Assembly: GCA_035544675.1 (NCBI GenBank)
Contig: DATKCA010000244.1
Coordinates: 1-5,143 of the forward strand
DNA length: 5,143 nucleotides
Reading direction: 5' to 3'
From: DATKCA01 sp035544675
GTDB taxonomy: Bacteria > Acidobacteriota > Thermoanaerobaculia > Gp7-AA8
Shown here piece after piece: positions 4,680-5,143 of the stretch (its first letter is position 1; each line of letters begins with the position of its first letter). The notes under the pieces are model-generated. The model had not been told where the DNA came from. It saw only the letters and a program-made list of their open reading frames with translations, and did not search any database. The translations under genes were made by a program, and so were the position numbers.

Positions 4680-5143
4680 ATGGGTGCAGTCACTTTCCGC
4701 GAGGCGGTTCGCGTCTGGGTACGCGTCGGTCTTCAGAGCTTCGGCGGGCCGGCGGGGCAGATCGCGGTCATGCACCGGATCCTCGTCGAGGAAAAGGGCT
4801 GGGTAAGGGAGCGCCAGTTCCTCCATGCACTCAACTACTGCATGCTCCTTCCCGGTCCGGAAGCCCAACAGCTCGCCACCTACATCGGATGGCTGCTGCA
4901 CGGATATCGCGGAGGACTGGTCGCCGGGCTGCTCTTCGTGCTTCCCGGTTTCATCGCGATTCTCGTCCTGAGCTGGATCTACGCTGCGTACGGTGGGACC
5001 GGCGTCGTGACAGCGCTGTTCTTCGGCCTCAAGGCGGCGGTCCTGGCCATCGTGATCGACGCCGTGATCCGAATCGGCCGCCGGGTTCTCCGCAACGGAT
5101 TGATGCTGTCGATCGCGGCGCTCGCTTTCGCAAGCATCTTCTT
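4680..5143 (+). CDS. chrA: Chromate transporter ChrA (N-terminal part, runs off the window)
   Basis: 154 codons are visible with no stop before the window edge; complete members have about 380-450 residues. The protein opens with a short amphipathic stretch and VGLQSFGGPAGQIAVMHR (16-33). It continues with ERQFLHALNYCMLLPGPEAQ (44-63) and QLATYIGWLLHGYRGG (64-79), then transmembrane helices near 80-104 and 109-130 including FFGLKAAVLAIV. The FGGP and NYCMLLPGPEAQQLATYIGW motifs are diagnostic of the CHR family, inner-membrane proteins that export chromate. The ATG at 4680 gives the usual short N-terminus; an in-frame ATG at 4656 would add eight residues. Neither has a clear Shine-Dalgarno. 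The gene stands alone on its strand in this window, divergent from the membrane-protein operon. Confidence 0.95.
   Translation, partial: MGAVTFREAVRVWVRVGLQSFGGPAGQIAVMHRILVEEKGWVRERQFLHALNYCMLLPGPEAQQLATYIGWLLHGYRGGLVAGLLFVLPGFIAILVLSWIYAAYGGTGVVTALFFGLKAAVLAIVIDAVIRIGRRVLRNGLMLSIAALAFASIF

Overview
The window is a high-GC bacterial chromosomal segment of 5143 bases with signal-peptide proteins, an inner-membrane protein and a chromate transporter, so a Gram-negative-type cell is likely. The taxon cannot be fixed from the sequence. A C-terminal remnant of a MacB/FtsX-like ABC permease, of the kind multiplied in Acidobacteriota and Gemmatimonadota, together with a DUF2442 gene, makes an acidobacterial-type genome a reasonable guess, but only a guess. 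No rRNA, tRNA, CRISPR array or intact transposase gene is visible.

Layout. (1) Bases 1-1356, plus strand: the 3' part of a large gene that enters from the left. It encodes a low-complexity Pro/Ala/Arg-rich linker with a tandem DLDAKTG heptad repeat, followed by a divergent protein-kinase-like C-terminal domain. (2) Bases 1460-1915, plus: a small exported helical protein of unknown function, possibly Spy/CpxP-like. (3) Bases 2022-2687, minus: a convergent gene for an exported protein of unknown function with a calcium-loop-like DxDxDGxG motif. Two abutting palindromes lie directly upstream of its ribosome binding site. (4) Bases 2688-3229: no convincing intact gene, but a candidate 53-codon ORF, a decayed ABC-permease C-terminus and GC-rich hairpins. 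(5) Bases 3230-4403, minus: an apparent three-gene operon, running from a six-helix YjdF/DUF2238-like membrane protein to a 58-residue helical protein to a DUF2442 protein. The last two overlap by 47 nt. (6) Bases 4404-4679: a divergent intergenic region with a small palindromic element resembling REP/RAYT-associated repeats, and a structured leader. (7) Bases 4680-5143, plus: the 5' end of chrA, a chromate transporter, which runs off the right edge.

The genes do not form one obvious pathway. This looks like an accessory region assembled from unrelated pieces. Signs of rearrangement are the permease remnant, a near-identical 16-bp sequence at the stop codons of two unrelated genes, and the palindromic element before chrA. 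The best leads are the kinase-like protein with its repeat linker, the coupled 58-residue/DUF2442 pair behind a membrane gene, and the twin palindromes upstream of the exported protein.
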